Shown here in pieces: positions 15,411-24,854 of a DNA stretch of 64,000 nt. The notes under the pieces are model-generated. The model was not told where the DNA came from and made no database searches. It was given only the letters and a program-made list of their open reading frames with translations. This DNA is from JAJDFU01 sp964640855 (GTDB taxonomy: Bacteria > Bacteroidota > Bacteroidia > Chitinophagales > Saprospiraceae), in contig CAZXIX010000002.1 of assembly GCA_964640855.1 (NCBI GenBank), forward strand, positions 1 to 64,000, in the 5' to 3' direction. Position 1 is the first letter of the stretch. Every line of letters begins with the position of its first letter. The translations under genes were made by a program, and so were the position numbers.

Positions 15411-16861
15411 TTCTGTTGCCAGAAAGCCGGGGTGAAAAGCACCAGGATGGTGAAGATCTCCAGTCGGCCAAGCAGCATCAGGAAACTGAGTAGGATCTTG
15501 GCACCGTCGGGCAAGGCGGCAAAAGTTTCGGAGGGGCCAACTTCTCCCAAACCGGGGCCCACATTGCCCAGTGAGGTGGCTGTGGCTCCTATGGCCGTGA
15601 GAAAATCCAGCCCCATAAGAGACAGAATGATCGATCCCACAACGAAAAGCATCAGGTACAACAATAGAAAGATGATGATGTGGGTGTAGATCTTGGGCGC
15701 TACGCTCTGCCCGTTCAGCTTCAGAGGAAGAATGGCCCGGGGGTGGATGATACGCTTGAATTCTAGCAGAGAGTTCTTATAAAAGACCAGGTGCCGCACC
15801 AGCTTTATGCCCCCGCTGGTCGATCCGGCACAGCCGCCTACAAACATCAGGATGAAAAAAATCATCGTCAATCCGACGGTCCAACGGGTATAATCCGCCG
15901 AAACATAGCCCGTCGTGGTCACGATCGATACCACCTGGAAAAGGCCATCCCGAAAAGCCTGTTCGGCCGGCAAGCCGGTAGATAGAAAAATGGGGAAGAA
16001 CAAAACCATGCCCAATCCGGCCACCAGTAGGATATAAGTTCGAAATTCTTCGCTTTGCCACATGCTTCGGAATTTTCCTCGCACGCCCAGATACAAGACG
16101 CTGAAGTTGGTGCCGGCCAGCAACATAAAGACAATGACCGTGTATTGGATGAAAGGCGAATCGAAGGCTTTTATGCTCGCGTTCCGGGTACTGAAACCGC
16201 CGGTAGCCATCGTGGTTAAGGCGTGGTTGATGGCGTCGAAAGGTCCCATGCCCTCGACCCACAGGAGCAGAAACAGCAAGAGCGTAAGCCCCACGTAAAG
16301 GAGCCAGAGCCGGCGGGCCGTTTCCCGGATCCGGGGGTGGAGCTTGTCCGAAGTGGGCCCCGGGCTTTCTGCCACGAATAATTCGATCCCTCCGAATCCC
16401 AGAAGAGGGAATATGGCCACGGTCAGGACGATGATTCCCAATCCGCCAAACCATTGGGTCAGGCTTCGCCAAAATAAAATGCCCTTCGGAAGCCGCTCAA
16501 TGTCCTCAAATATGCTCGCCCCGGTTGTGGTGACCCCGGAGGCGGTTTCAAACAGGGCATTGACCAGACCCGGATTGGCTTCGCTCAGCAGATAGGGTAG
16601 GGTGCCGAAAGCGACCATGCTCAACCAGCTCAGCGCGACGATCAGAAACCCCTCCCGTTTGCGTATCGAGTTGCTGCTACCGGGGAAGGGAATGAGTTGA
16701 AGGCTTACGCCGGTGCTCAAGGTGATGAGGGAGGCATACCAAAAGGGAAGGGAATCTCCGCTTCCGTGATAGAGGGATACCGCTACGCAGGTCAACATCA
16801 GCGTACCCAGGATGAGCAGCATGATGCCGATCACCTTGGCTATGGGTAGATAGTTTATCAT
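15407..16861 (-). CDS. trkH: TrkH-family potassium uptake protein
   Basis: A 484-residue channel-like transporter with about ten membrane helices, forming the K+ pore of the Trk system in the inner membrane. Four filter regions can be seen: FETASGVTTTGASIFED, NHALTTMATGGFSTRNASI, VVSIVTTTGYVSADY and ATATSLGNVGPGLGEVGP, each with the TxxGx core of the SKT family. VGGCAGSTSGGIKLVR is also typical. It starts 27 bases after the trkA stop, so both are read together. Start ATG 16861. Confidence 0.95.
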   Translation of the reverse strand: MINYLPIAKVIGIMLLILGTLMLTCVAVSLYHGSGDSLPFWYASLITLSTGVSLQLIPFPGSSNSIRKREGFLIVALSWLSMVAFGTLPYLLSEANPGLVNALFETASGVTTTGASIFEDIERLPKGILFWRSLTQWFGGLGIIVLTVAIFPLLGFGGIELFVAESPGPTSDKLHPRIRETARRLWLLYVGLTLLLFLLLWVEGMGPFDAINHALTTMATGGFSTRNASIKAFDSPFIQYTVIVFMLLAGTNFSVLYLGVRGKFRSMWQSEEFRTYILLVAGLGMVLFFPIFLSTGLPAEQAFRDGLFQVVSIVTTTGYVSADYTRWTVGLTMIFFILMFVGGCAGSTSGGIKLVRHLVFYKNSLLEFKRIIHPRAILPLKLNGQSVAPKIYTHIIIFLLLYLMLFVVGSIILSLMGLDFLTAIGATATSLGNVGPGLGEVGPSETFAALPDGAKILLSFLMLLGRLEIFTILVLFTPAFWQQN

Positions 16862-16888
16862 GAATGTGGTGATGCCTGCAGGCGATGT

Positions 16889-18232
16889 TTACTGGAAAAT
16901 CCGCTGGAGTTTGGCCAAAGACTCCTGTAGAGACAGGATAATTACCTTGTCGTTGACTTGAAAGCGGAAATCCCCGGTATGAGGGATGAGGCTTTTCTCT
17001 CCACGGATGACGCCGCCGACTATAGCCCCTTTGGGCAGCTTGATCTCCTCCATGGTTTTCCCTGCCAGGGAACATTCGTTACCCAGTTCAAATTCAATCA
17101 CCTCCGTATCCACGCCGTGAAGTGTGGTCAGGGCCTTGATCTTTCCCTTTCGAACGTACCGGAAGATGTTGTTGGCGGCGATCAATTTGCGGTTGATCAA
17201 GGTATCTACGCCAATATTCTGCGAAATATGAACATATTCCCGGTTCTCCACCTGGGCGATCGTTTTTTTGACGCCGTGGTTTTTGGCCGCCAGACTGGAA
17301 ATGATGTTCGTTTCGAAATTGTCGGTCAGAGCAATGAAGGCATCTGTATTATCCAGGCCTTCTTCCACCAGCAGTTCCATATTGCTGTAGTCCCCATTGA
17401 TGATCAGGGTATTGTCCAGGGTGCCGGCCAAATACTTGCACCTTTCTTTATCCTTTTCGATCAGCGTGACGTGGAATTTATTTTCCAGCAAGCTGACCGT
17501 ATCCTTGGCCAATCCGCCGCCGCCCAGGATCATGACATTCCGGATGTTCATGATTTTCTTCCCCATCACCTGGGTGAGGTTAGAGGCGGCTCCGGGCAGG
17601 GTGATGCAATAAAGGTAATCGTGCTCCCGCAGGATGGTATCGTCGGTAGGGATTAGGGTACGTTGTCCTCGCACGATCGCAAGCGGTTTGGTATCCCCGC
17701 TGGTCAGGGTGCCGTTGGCTTCCCCCAACTTTTTGGACACGAGCGGCGATTGGGCATCCAGGGTCAGGCCCACCAGATTCAGCTTACCGTCCTCAAACTC
17801 AAAAATATCGGTAAAGGAACACTCCTGCACCAGCCGCCGTATCTCGATAGCAGCAAGTTGACGAGGGGAAATCAGGTGGTCCACTCCCAGTTCCTCAAAG
17901 GTAGCCAGCTGCTCCGGCTCGAGGTACTCTTTGTTCGAAACCCGGGCAATCGTTTTAGTGACCCCCATTTTTTTAGCCAGAATGGCCGTCATCAGATTGG
18001 TCTTTTGGGAAGTAGTAACGGCCAAAAGCAGATCTGCATCTGCGGGGTTGGCTTTTTTCAGAACCTCAATGGAGGTGGAGTCTCCCCAAAGGGTCATCAC
18101 ATCCAGGTGGCTTTCGGCATAATCCAGAACCTCCTGGTTGGTATCAATCAAAACTATATCCTGGTTTTCCTTCGTTAAAAGGTCGGCCAGGTGAAACCCC
18201 ACATCTCCCGCCCCTGCAATAATAATTTTCAT
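16889..18232 (-). CDS. trkA: Trk system potassium transporter TrkA
   Basis: The 447-residue cytoplasmic gating subunit of the Trk K+ uptake system. It has two RCK/KTN units. The first begins MKIIIAGAGDVGFHLADLL with the acidic VLIDTN, the second NVMILGGGGLAKDTVSLL with VTLIEKDKERC, both NAD(H)-binding Rossmann folds, and each is followed by a TrkA-C domain (last one about residues 370-447). ATG 18232 is chosen over ATG 18241 because the first strand then starts at residue 2. A box TAAATTTG on the minus strand (18361-18368) is a possible -7 element. It is in an operon with trkH. Confidence 0.95.
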   Translation of the reverse strand: MKIIIAGAGDVGFHLADLLTKENQDIVLIDTNQEVLDYAESHLDVMTLWGDSTSIEVLKKANPADADLLLAVTTSQKTNLMTAILAKKMGVTKTIARVSNKEYLEPEQLATFEELGVDHLISPRQLAAIEIRRLVQECSFTDIFEFEDGKLNLVGLTLDAQSPLVSKKLGEANGTLTSGDTKPLAIVRGQRTLIPTDDTILREHDYLYCITLPGAASNLTQVMGKKIMNIRNVMILGGGGLAKDTVSLLENKFHVTLIEKDKERCKYLAGTLDNTLIINGDYSNMELLVEEGLDNTDAFIALTDNFETNIISSLAAKNHGVKKTIAQVENREYVHISQNIGVDTLINRKLIAANNIFRYVRKGKIKALTTLHGVDTEVIEFELGNECSLAGKTMEEIKLPKGAIVGGVIRGEKSLIPHTGDFRFQVNDKVIILSLQESLAKLQRIFQ

Positions 18233-18618
18233 CGAATGCATTCATTAGGCCGATGGATGGGCTCCTTTTGGGGTTGCCCTCCCCGGTATGGCCCCGGACG
18301 TCCGAAACCCCCGCTGGGATTCCCTTCCTTCCGGGAAAAGAATTGGCCTTACTTGCGCCACAAATTTAGACGTTTTACCCGCACAAAAGACACATTTTTA
18401 TCCCGGTCGGGCATATGTTTCGCAGGCTAGGATCCGATTGGGTGCGCTGCAGGCTCTTCCCCTCGGGGCCAGGTAAAAAATTTACCCGCCCTCCTTTGAG
18501 CCAAGCAGCTCCATTTTGGGTTTAGAAAGAAAAGCTTATTCAGGAAAAGCAAAACCCGCGATAGAATTTATTAAGTTGCCTTACATCCTGGCCCAACAAA
18601 AGAATACTAATTGCACCC
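18233..18618. other. Divergent intergenic region between trkA and the tyrosine phosphatase
   Basis: About 385 bases without a supported gene. It holds a candidate minus-strand -7 box (18361-18368, TAAATTTG on the minus strand) and a small AT-rich hairpin, GGTAAA/TTTACC (18472-18486). Confidence 0.5.
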
Positions 18619-19077
18619 ATGAGAATTCTGATGGTTTGTCTCGGAAACATTTGCAGGTCTCCGCTGGCAGAAGGAATTTTAAAAAAGAAGATAAACGACA
18701 AGAACCTGGCCTGGGAAGTGGATTCGGCGGGCACCGGATCGTGGCACATCGGTGAATTGCCCGACCCCCGCTCCATTCAGGTTGCCCGGCGGTACGGGAT
18801 TGACATCACCGACCAGAGAGCCCGGCAGCTTGTTCCCTCCGATGTCCATGATTTCGACTATATCTTTGCGATGGACAAGACCAACTTCCAGGACATCAAA
18901 CGAGTCTGGCAGTCGGCCGGAGGGTCTGCCCGGGTTGAAATGGTCCTCGATCGACTCCGCCCGGGTCAGGAGGCTTCGGTACCGGACCCCTATTGGGACG
19001 ATAACGGCTTCGAGGATGTCTATCGACTCCTGGATGAGGCCACGGACGAGATCATTCGTCAGCTCTCCGAAGACTGA
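18619..19077 (+). CDS. Low-molecular-weight protein-tyrosine-phosphatase
   Basis: A 152-residue cytoplasmic phosphatase. The P-loop CLGNICRS (Cys7 to Ser14, CX5R) sits at the N-terminus as in all LMW-PTPs, and the general-acid Asp is in VPDPYWDDN near residue 125. The typical DSAGTGSWHIGELPDPR segment after the P-loop is present. Family members dephosphorylate tyrosine kinases, low-molecular-weight metabolites or arginine-phosphate; no kinase is adjacent. It ends inside the 3' end of convergent sucA (19-base overlap, 19059-19077). Confidence 0.95.
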   Translation: MRILMVCLGNICRSPLAEGILKKKINDKNLAWEVDSAGTGSWHIGELPDPRSIQVARRYGIDITDQRARQLVPSDVHDFDYIFAMDKTNFQDIKRVWQSAGGSARVEMVLDRLRPGQEASVPDPYWDDNGFEDVYRLLDEATDEIIRQLSED

Positions 19078-21851
19078 AAAGCTTCCTCGACAATTTTCTG
19101 CTGTTGTTGATCGTGGATCATTTTATATCCGGTAGCCGGAGAAGCGCTCGATTTCCGGGCCACGAAATCCAGCTTGTCCAGAATAATATCCACCTCCCGG
19201 TTGAGCAGAATGTTGTTGATGTACTGCCAGGGCCCCATGTTGGAGGGTTCCTCTTGCACCCACTTGTACTCCGCCTGATCATACTTCCGGATGATTTCCT
19301 TCATTTGTTTGGTCGGGAAAGGATAAAGCTGTTCCAGGCGTACGATGGCTACGTCCTTCCGTTTATTTTCCTTCCGGTAAGAAGCCAGGTCGAAATAGAC
19401 CTTGCCCGAACAGAGAAGCACCCGTTTGACATCCTTGGCCGATTGATCGTCGATCTCGGGATCATCCAAAACTTCCTGAAAGCGGGTGCCGGTGAAGAAG
19501 TCTTTCCGGGGCGACACCACCTCCGGATGCCGAAGGAGGGATTTGGGCGACATGACCACCAGGGGTTTGCGGAAAGGCCTTACCAATTGTCTCCTGAGCA
19601 GATGAAAAAAATTGGCCGGCGAAGTAACGTTTGCCACCGTCATATTAAACTCGGCACAGGCCTGGAGGAATCGCTCCACCCTGCCGCTGGAATGTTCGGG
19701 CCCCTGCCCCTCGTAACCGTGGGGCAACAAAAGCACAAGGCCACTCATCCGTTGCCATTTACTCTCGGCGGCCGAAATGTACTGGTCAACGACCGTCTGG
19801 GCGCCGTTGTAAAAATCGCCGAACTGGGCTTCCCAGATGACCAGAGCCATGGGACTGGCCAGCGAGTATCCGTACTCAAAGCCGAGGACCGCAAATTCGG
19901 ATAGCAGCGAATTGAAGATCCGGAACTTGCCCTGGTCTTCAGACAGATGATTCAGCCGGTTGTACTCCTCGTAGGTTTTGGCATCGTAAATGATGGAATG
20001 GCGATGCGAGAATGTACCCCGACGCACATCTTGCCCGCTCATGCGCACATCGTGCCCGGCAGTGAGCAGGGACCCATAGGCCAGAAGTTCCCCCATGGCC
20101 CAATCGAGCTGATCCTGGTCCAGTTGCTTTTGTTTGCTTTTGAACAGGCGCTTTACCTTGCTGAGCGGAGTCATCTCAGCGGGAAGGGTCATCAGCTTTT
20201 GGATCAGATCCTCGAGTTCCTTTTCCGGAATTCCGGTCTCGGGCGACTCTTCGAAGTCCTTGGGGTCGCTGGTTTTTTTGAGCTTCCGCCAGGCTTGTTC
20301 CGGCTCCTGATAATTGTAGGGCAGAGGTTTCTGCTTCACCTCGTTGAGCCGATCCTGCAAAAAGGACCAGAATTCTTCCTCCATTTCCTGGCTGAGCGAG
20401 GCATCCACATCGCCCCGATCCACCAGGCGTTTGGTGTAGATCTCCCTGGGGTCCAGGTGTTTGCTGATGATCTCGTACATCTGAGGTTGGGTGAATTTGG
20501 GATCATCACCCTCATTGTGCCCATGCCGTCGATAGCAGACCAGGTCAATAAACACATCGGAGTTGAAATGCTGACGAAAGTCAACCGCCATTTCCGCGGC
20601 AAACAGAACCGCCTCCGGATCGTCTCCGTTGACGTGGAAGACCGGAGCGTCAATCATCTGTGCCGCTGCCGTACAATAGGTGGAAGAGCGGGCATCGTCG
20701 AAATCGGTGGTAAAACCGACCTGGTTGTTGATGACAAAATGAATGGTGCCCCCTGTGTAGTAGCCTTTTAATTTACTCATCTGCACGGTCTCATAAACGA
20801 CGCCCTGACCGGCTACGGCGGCATCGCCGTGGATGAGGATGGGTAATATCTTATCGTAGTCGCTTTCGTACAAAATATCGGCTTTGGCGCGGGCGAATCC
20901 TTCTACCACCGGGTCCACCGACTCGAGGTGGGAGGGATTGGGCGCCAGTTTCAGGTTGATAACCTCTCCGGAGGCGGCCGGTACCTGGGATGAGAATCCG
21001 AGGTGGTACTTCACGTCCCCGTCGCCGAAACTCAGATCCGGCACGGCGGTACCCTCAAATTCATTGAAGATCTGCTCATAGGTTTTCCCCATGATGTTGG
21101 CCAGCACGTTGAGGCGACCCCGGTGGGCCATACCGATCACGACCTCTTCGACCTGTTGGCCGACGGCTCGGTTGATGATCCCGTCCAGCGCCACGATAGT
21201 ACATTCTCCGCCCTCGAGGGAGAACCGCTTTTGCCCGATGTACTTGGTATGCAGGAAGCGTTCGAAGATCACGGCCCCGTTCAGCTTATCGAGGATGCGC
21301 CGCTTTTTTTCGATGGGAATGTCGTAGGCATTATCCGGGTGGTGGCTTTCGATGCGCTCACGCATCCACCGGCGCTGGTCCCGGTACCGGATGTGCATGT
21401 ATTCGAAACCGATGTTCCCGCAATATACCTTGTGGAGGTGATCGGTGATTTCCTGGAGAGTCGCTGAATCCCCCAACCCGGCTTCCCGTGCAGCCTGGAA
21501 TTTTCGGTTCCGGTCTGCATCCGAAAGGCCGAAGTCATCCAGATTGAGATTGGGGTGGCGATCCCTCCGCTCCCGAATAGGGTTGGTGGTACTGAGCAGA
21601 TGGCCGCGGTTGCGGTAGGCCCGGATCAAAGCCAAAACATTGAATTCTTTCTGAGGATCGTCGCCCAAATCAATGGTTTCGGCAGAACGGGGTGCAACCG
21701 CGTGGCCGTTTCCATTCATTTGAGCAAATTCGAAACCCCGAAAGAACGTGCGCCATCCTTCCTCCACGCTGTTCGGGTTCGCCATGTACTTCTCGTAGAG
21801 CGCATCAATATATGCGGGATCGGCATTTGCGATAAAAGAAATGTCCTTCAT
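19059..21851 (-). CDS. sucA: 2-oxoglutarate dehydrogenase E1 component
   Basis: A 930-residue thiamine-diphosphate enzyme that decarboxylates 2-oxoglutarate in the TCA cycle. It starts with the short E2-binding peptide (MKDISFIANADPAYIDALYEKY), followed by GMAHRGRLNVLANIMGK, HGDAAVAGQGVVYETVQM and the ThDP motif HVNGDDPEAV...N. The C-terminal transketolase domain has FRIFNSLLSEFAVLGFEYGYS, LLPHGYEGQGPEHSSGRVERFLQ and PKSLLRHPEVVSP. ATG 21851 is chosen over an upstream TTG. No sucB lies next to it, so E2 must be encoded elsewhere. Confidence 0.97.
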   Translation of the reverse strand: MKDISFIANADPAYIDALYEKYMANPNSVEEGWRTFFRGFEFAQMNGNGHAVAPRSAETIDLGDDPQKEFNVLALIRAYRNRGHLLSTTNPIRERRDRHPNLNLDDFGLSDADRNRKFQAAREAGLGDSATLQEITDHLHKVYCGNIGFEYMHIRYRDQRRWMRERIESHHPDNAYDIPIEKKRRILDKLNGAVIFERFLHTKYIGQKRFSLEGGECTIVALDGIINRAVGQQVEEVVIGMAHRGRLNVLANIMGKTYEQIFNEFEGTAVPDLSFGDGDVKYHLGFSSQVPAASGEVINLKLAPNPSHLESVDPVVEGFARAKADILYESDYDKILPILIHGDAAVAGQGVVYETVQMSKLKGYYTGGTIHFVINNQVGFTTDFDDARSSTYCTAAAQMIDAPVFHVNGDDPEAVLFAAEMAVDFRQHFNSDVFIDLVCYRRHGHNEGDDPKFTQPQMYEIISKHLDPREIYTKRLVDRGDVDASLSQEMEEEFWSFLQDRLNEVKQKPLPYNYQEPEQAWRKLKKTSDPKDFEESPETGIPEKELEDLIQKLMTLPAEMTPLSKVKRLFKSKQKQLDQDQLDWAMGELLAYGSLLTAGHDVRMSGQDVRRGTFSHRHSIIYDAKTYEEYNRLNHLSEDQGKFRIFNSLLSEFAVLGFEYGYSLASPMALVIWEAQFGDFYNGAQTVVDQYISAAESKWQRMSGLVLLLPHGYEGQGPEHSSGRVERFLQACAEFNMTVANVTSPANFFHLLRRQLVRPFRKPLVVMSPKSLLRHPEVVSPRKDFFTGTRFQEVLDDPEIDDQSAKDVKRVLLCSGKVYFDLASYRKENKRKDVAIVRLEQLYPFPTKQMKEIIRKYDQAEYKWVQEEPSNMGPWQYINNILLNREVDIILDKLDFVARKSSASPATGYKMIHDQQQQKIVEEAFQSSES

Positions 21852-22160
21852 ACCTTCTGATAGCAATTTTCATTCGGTACCCGAAAGCGGAATGGGATTT
21901 TGGCCCCTGATAAATTCTGCGCTTGAACTGCGTTCCGGATCGGGTTTCCTCTAAAAAACAAATATCGGGAAAAATGGTGGGCCAAAGAGATGGATTTTTG
22001 AATCTGTCTTGATCGCCCGACCAACCTTACCGACCCCCTTTTTTTCTGTTTCCTGCTGAAGGCTTGGAATTTAGAAAATTCTTTTGTTGGCGGTTTCCAG
22101 AAAAGCAATTACCTTTGCAATCCGTTTGAAAAATGTCTGGATTAACGAAAAAGAAAAGGG
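21852..22160. other. Divergent intergenic region between sucA and rpsT
   Basis: About 310 bases without a gene. The rpsT promoter is at 22087-22117; the sucA side shows no clear TAnnTTTG element. Confidence 0.6.
22087..22117 (+). promoter_or_regulatory. rpsT promoter (Bacteroidota type)
   Basis: TTG (22087-22089), 20 bases of spacing, then TACCTTTG (22110-22117), a full match to TAnnTTTG. Transcription would start near 22124, about 37 bases before the S20 ATG. Confidence 0.7.
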
Positions 22161-22424
22161 ATGGCACACCATAAATCAGCCAAGAAGCGCATACGTCAGG
22201 ATCAGAAAAAGCGGGTAGCTAATCGCTACTACAAGAAAACGACCCGTACGGCCATCAAGAAGCTCCGGGAAATGGACGATAAGGAGGATGCCGAAAAGTT
22301 CCTCCCCAAGGTCGTCAGCATGATCGACAAGCTTGCCAAGCGGGGCACCTGGCACAAGAATAAAGCCTCCAACCTGAAGAGCAGTCTGGCCAAGCACGTA
22401 CGGAAGATAGGTCAGGAAGCCTAA
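22161..22424 (+). CDS. rpsT: 30S ribosomal protein S20
   Basis: An 87-residue, highly basic, helical protein that binds 16S rRNA in the 30S subunit. The start MAHHKSAKKRIRQDQKKR and the segment RVANRYYKKTTRTAIKKL are typical S20, and KRGTWHKNKASNLKSSL is the conserved C-terminal helix. The length is normal. It is a single-gene unit: its own promoter lies upstream and a strong terminator follows 22 bases after the stop. Confidence 0.97.
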   Translation: MAHHKSAKKRIRQDQKKRVANRYYKKTTRTAIKKLREMDDKEDAEKFLPKVVSMIDKLAKRGTWHKNKASNLKSSLAKHVRKIGQEA

Positions 22425-22446
22425 AGAAAGAATCGATCCAGACATC

Positions 22447-22489
22447 GAAGGGTACATTTTCTGCGGAAGGTGTACCCTTCCGTTTTTTT
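22447..22489 (+). terminator. Rho-independent terminator of rpsT
   Basis: GAAGGGTACA (22447-22456) pairs perfectly with TGTACCCTTC (22471-22480) around a 14-base loop, followed by CG and a run of seven T. Confidence 0.88.
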
Positions 22490-22503
22490 CGGAATCCTAT
22501 CCC

Positions 22504-22511
22504 TATATTTG
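22504..22511 (+). promoter_or_regulatory. -7 box of the paaE promoter
   Basis: TATATTTG is a perfect TAnnTTTG. The same octamer is used at the paaA promoter. The expected start of transcription (about 22518) lies inside the palindrome at 22515-22530. Confidence 0.65.
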
Positions 22512-22514
22512 CAA

Positions 22515-22530
22515 ACGAACGTTCATTCGT
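22515..22530. promoter_or_regulatory. Putative TetR operator at paaE
   Basis: ACGAACGTTCATTCGT is a 16-base near-perfect palindrome (half-sites ACGAACG and CATTCGT, one mismatch) overlapping the predicted transcription start of paaE. It matches the perfect palindrome upstream of paaA in sequence and length, and paaE is followed by a TetR gene. Confidence 0.65.
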
Positions 22531-22535
22531 GAATT

Positions 22536-23612
22536 ATGGCCCGATTTTTTCCTCTTCGCATCCGGGAAGTCCGACCTGAGACAGCCGACTCCGTTTCCAT
22601 CGCTTTCGAACTCAGCCCCGAGCAGGAAACCCACTTTTCTTTCACTCCCGGGCAGTATCTCACCCTACGCACCGAAATCGACGGGGAGGAAGTCCGCCGG
22701 TCGTATTCCATCTGCAGCAGTCCGGCGGAGCAGGAGCTTCGGGTAGCGATCAAAAAGGTGCCGGGGGGCAAATTCTCTACCTTTGCCAACGAAGTATTGC
22801 AAGCGGGCGATACGCTCGAATCCATGCCGCCCATGGGAACTTTTACGACGCGTACGGATCCCGATCACCGGAAGTTCTACGTGGGTTTTGCAGCAGGCAG
22901 CGGCATTACTCCTGTGCTGTCTTTGGTCAAGACCGTTCTTATGGAAGAGCCGCATTCTCAGTTCTATCTGTTTTACGGCAACCGCCACCCAGATACCATC
23001 ATTTTCCGGGAAGAAATCGAAGGTCTGAAAAATCGCTACCTGGGTCGTCTGGTCGTACAGCATGTGCTGAGCGGAGAGCATTATTCCACGGATATGTTTG
23101 CAGGCCGGATCTCGGAAGAAAAGGTGGGCGTCTATTGCGAACACCTGTTCGATCCGAAGGAAGTGGACGAATTTTTTCTTTGCGGTCCGCAGCCCATGAT
23201 CCTGGCTACCAAGGAAGTCTTGCTCCAACGCGGGGTGGAGGGCTCCCGGATCCATTTCGAACTTTTTACTACGGCTTTTCCTCATCAGGGCCACCAGAAA
23301 AGGCAGGCCGAAACCCGAAAACAGGAAGGGGTCAATTCCGAGGTGGAAATAATCATGGACGGAGGGCGCTTCCGCTTCTCCATGGAACGCGGACAGCATA
23401 CCGTTTTGGAGGCCGCCCAGAAAGAAGGGGCGGAAGTCCCGTTCTCCTGCAAAGGCGGTGTGTGCAGTACCTGCCGGGCCAAAGTATTGAGCGGGGAAGT
23501 CAGCATGGATGTGAATTACGCCCTGGAAGAAGACGAATTGGAAGAAGGTTATATCCTGACCTGCCAGGCCCATCCCACCACAGGGCACCTAGTCCTGGAT
23601 TTCGATAGCTGA
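22536..23612 (+). CDS. paaE: 1,2-phenylacetyl-CoA epoxidase, reductase subunit PaaE
   Basis: A 358-residue flavoprotein reductase passing electrons from NADPH via FAD and a 2Fe-2S cluster to the PaaABC oxygenase, which forms ring-1,2-epoxyphenylacetyl-CoA. The FAD domain has RRSYSICSSP (RxYS), the NAD domain GFAAGSGITPVLSLV, and DEFFLCGPQPMI precedes the C-terminal plant-type ferredoxin domain with SCKGGVCSTCRAKV and a final Cys in ILTCQAHP. The domain order (FNR then ferredoxin) is that of PaaE. It forms an operon with the TetR gene 13 bases downstream; paaABC lies 2.4 kb away. Confidence 0.93.
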   Translation: MARFFPLRIREVRPETADSVSIAFELSPEQETHFSFTPGQYLTLRTEIDGEEVRRSYSICSSPAEQELRVAIKKVPGGKFSTFANEVLQAGDTLESMPPMGTFTTRTDPDHRKFYVGFAAGSGITPVLSLVKTVLMEEPHSQFYLFYGNRHPDTIIFREEIEGLKNRYLGRLVVQHVLSGEHYSTDMFAGRISEEKVGVYCEHLFDPKEVDEFFLCGPQPMILATKEVLLQRGVEGSRIHFELFTTAFPHQGHQKRQAETRKQEGVNSEVEIIMDGGRFRFSMERGQHTVLEAAQKEGAEVPFSCKGGVCSTCRAKVLSGEVSMDVNYALEEDELEEGYILTCQAHPTTGHLVLDFDS

Positions 23613-23625
23613 TCAAATCAGACGC

Positions 23626-24204
23626 ATGGCAACGATCACCAGTCGAAGAGAAGATATTTATGAAGCTGCAGCTGACCTTTTCCGAAAGAAAGGCTTCGCG
23701 GCCACCAGCATGCGCGACCTGGCCCGGGCGGTGAATCTGACCGCTTCCAGTCTGTACAACCACATCCACTCCAAAGAGCAGATCCTGCAGGAAATCTGTT
23801 TCTCTACGGCACGAAAATTTGAGGCGGGCATGGATGAAGTCGAACGCATGCAGGGCTCCTGCACAGACAAGTTGCGAGCCTTGATCCGGCAGCACATCCA
23901 CATTGCGGTCACGGACCGGACCTCGATCACGGCTTTCAACGATGAGTGGCGCCATTTGAGCGAGCCCTTTCTAAGCGAGTTCAAAACCCACCGGCGGGAA
24001 TACGAGCAACGATTTCGCCATATTCTCGAAGAAGGGATCAAAACCCGTGAATTCAAACCCTATCGGACCACACTGGTCCTCTACACTTTGCTATCCTCCG
24101 TCCGCTGGCTTTACGACTGGTTTGAACACAATCGCGGGATCTCCCTGGAGGAAGTGGAAGCAGACGTGCTGGAGATCGTCATGCGAGGCATAGAAAGGGC
24201 ATGA
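23626..24204 (+). CDS. TetR/AcrR-family regulator, likely PaaR-type repressor of the paa genes
   Basis: A 192-residue regulator. The N-terminal helix-turn-helix is FAATSMRDLARAVNLTASSLYNHI, preceded by REDIYEAAADLFRKKG, a textbook TetR start. The C-terminal ligand domain (about 60-192) ends in a helical bundle (TLLSSVRWLYDWFEH) like those of TetR proteins sensing acyl-CoAs. It follows paaE directly in the same transcript, and both paa promoters carry the same 16-base palindrome. Control by phenylacetyl-CoA is known for TetR-type PaaR proteins in other bacteria; here it is inferred from context. Confidence 0.9.
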   Translation: MATITSRREDIYEAAADLFRKKGFAATSMRDLARAVNLTASSLYNHIHSKEQILQEICFSTARKFEAGMDEVERMQGSCTDKLRALIRQHIHIAVTDRTSITAFNDEWRHLSEPFLSEFKTHRREYEQRFRHILEEGIKTREFKPYRTTLVLYTLLSSVRWLYDWFEHNRGISLEEVEADVLEIVMRGIERA

Positions 24205-24318
24205 AAAGATCCTTCTTTCCAAACCCATTGGCAGATTCCTGCTCTTTTGATCAGGAAGTATATGGATAATCTTCAGATCACCGTTTAACGGAGAGATAAA
24301 AACCCAAAATCGACCGCT

Positions 24319-24846
24319 ATGAAAAATCGGCTTCTGTATTTGTTATTTCCGGCCCTCGTTGCCCTATCTTTATCCTGCGATGATTCCGATAACAATGTCC
24401 CGGATCCCGAGCCGGGGCAGATTACCGCCGTCATCGACGGAGAGGAATTTTTCTCGAATCTTGCCCAGACCTCGGGGGCTCTTACCAACATCGTGGATAA
24501 AACGATGTCGCTGACGGCTATCGAGAGGGTGGATGCCGGCGAATCGGCCGGGATACTCAGGCTCATCTTCATTGAGGAGGACGGAGATACTACCTCCTGT
24601 GTTCCGGAAGGAGATTACTTCACGGATAGCGGGGCCGCGCTCCGGGTGGTGGCGAGCTACGAAATCGGCAATGATTTTTTCGGATTGACCGGAGTGAATG
24701 CCAGTTTCCAGGCCCGTATAACCGAATGTAATGCCCAAAGCAGGAGAGTATCCGGGACTTTCTCCGGTGTCCTTCAGCAAGGATCCAACGGGCCGGTCCT
24801 CTCCATTTCCAACGGAAAGTTCAATCAAATCCCCTTCACTGAATAA
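24319..24846 (+). CDS. Predicted lipoprotein of unknown function (DUF6252-like)
   Basis: A 175-residue secreted protein. The signal sequence ends in a lipobox, ALSLSC (Cys near residue 21), followed by DD, which would keep it in the inner membrane by the +2 rule of enterobacteria but is common in Bacteroidota outer lipoproteins. The mature part starts ITAVIDGEEF and ends SGTFSGVLQQ...SNGKFNQIPF, a pattern seen in small Bacteroidota lipoproteins of the DUF6252 kind. It lies 114 bases after the TetR gene and converges with the desaturase. No function can be assigned. Confidence 0.8.
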   Translation: MKNRLLYLLFPALVALSLSCDDSDNNVPDPEPGQITAVIDGEEFFSNLAQTSGALTNIVDKTMSLTAIERVDAGESAGILRLIFIEEDGDTTSCVPEGDYFTDSGAALRVVASYEIGNDFFGLTGVNASFQARITECNAQSRRVSGTFSGVLQQGSNGPVLSISNGKFNQIPFTE

Positions 24847-24854
24847 GGGGGCTG

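Noticed and set aside
22665..23588. Minus-strand open frame (about 307 codons) opposite paaE
   Set aside because: It mirrors the codon pattern of PaaE and has no family features.
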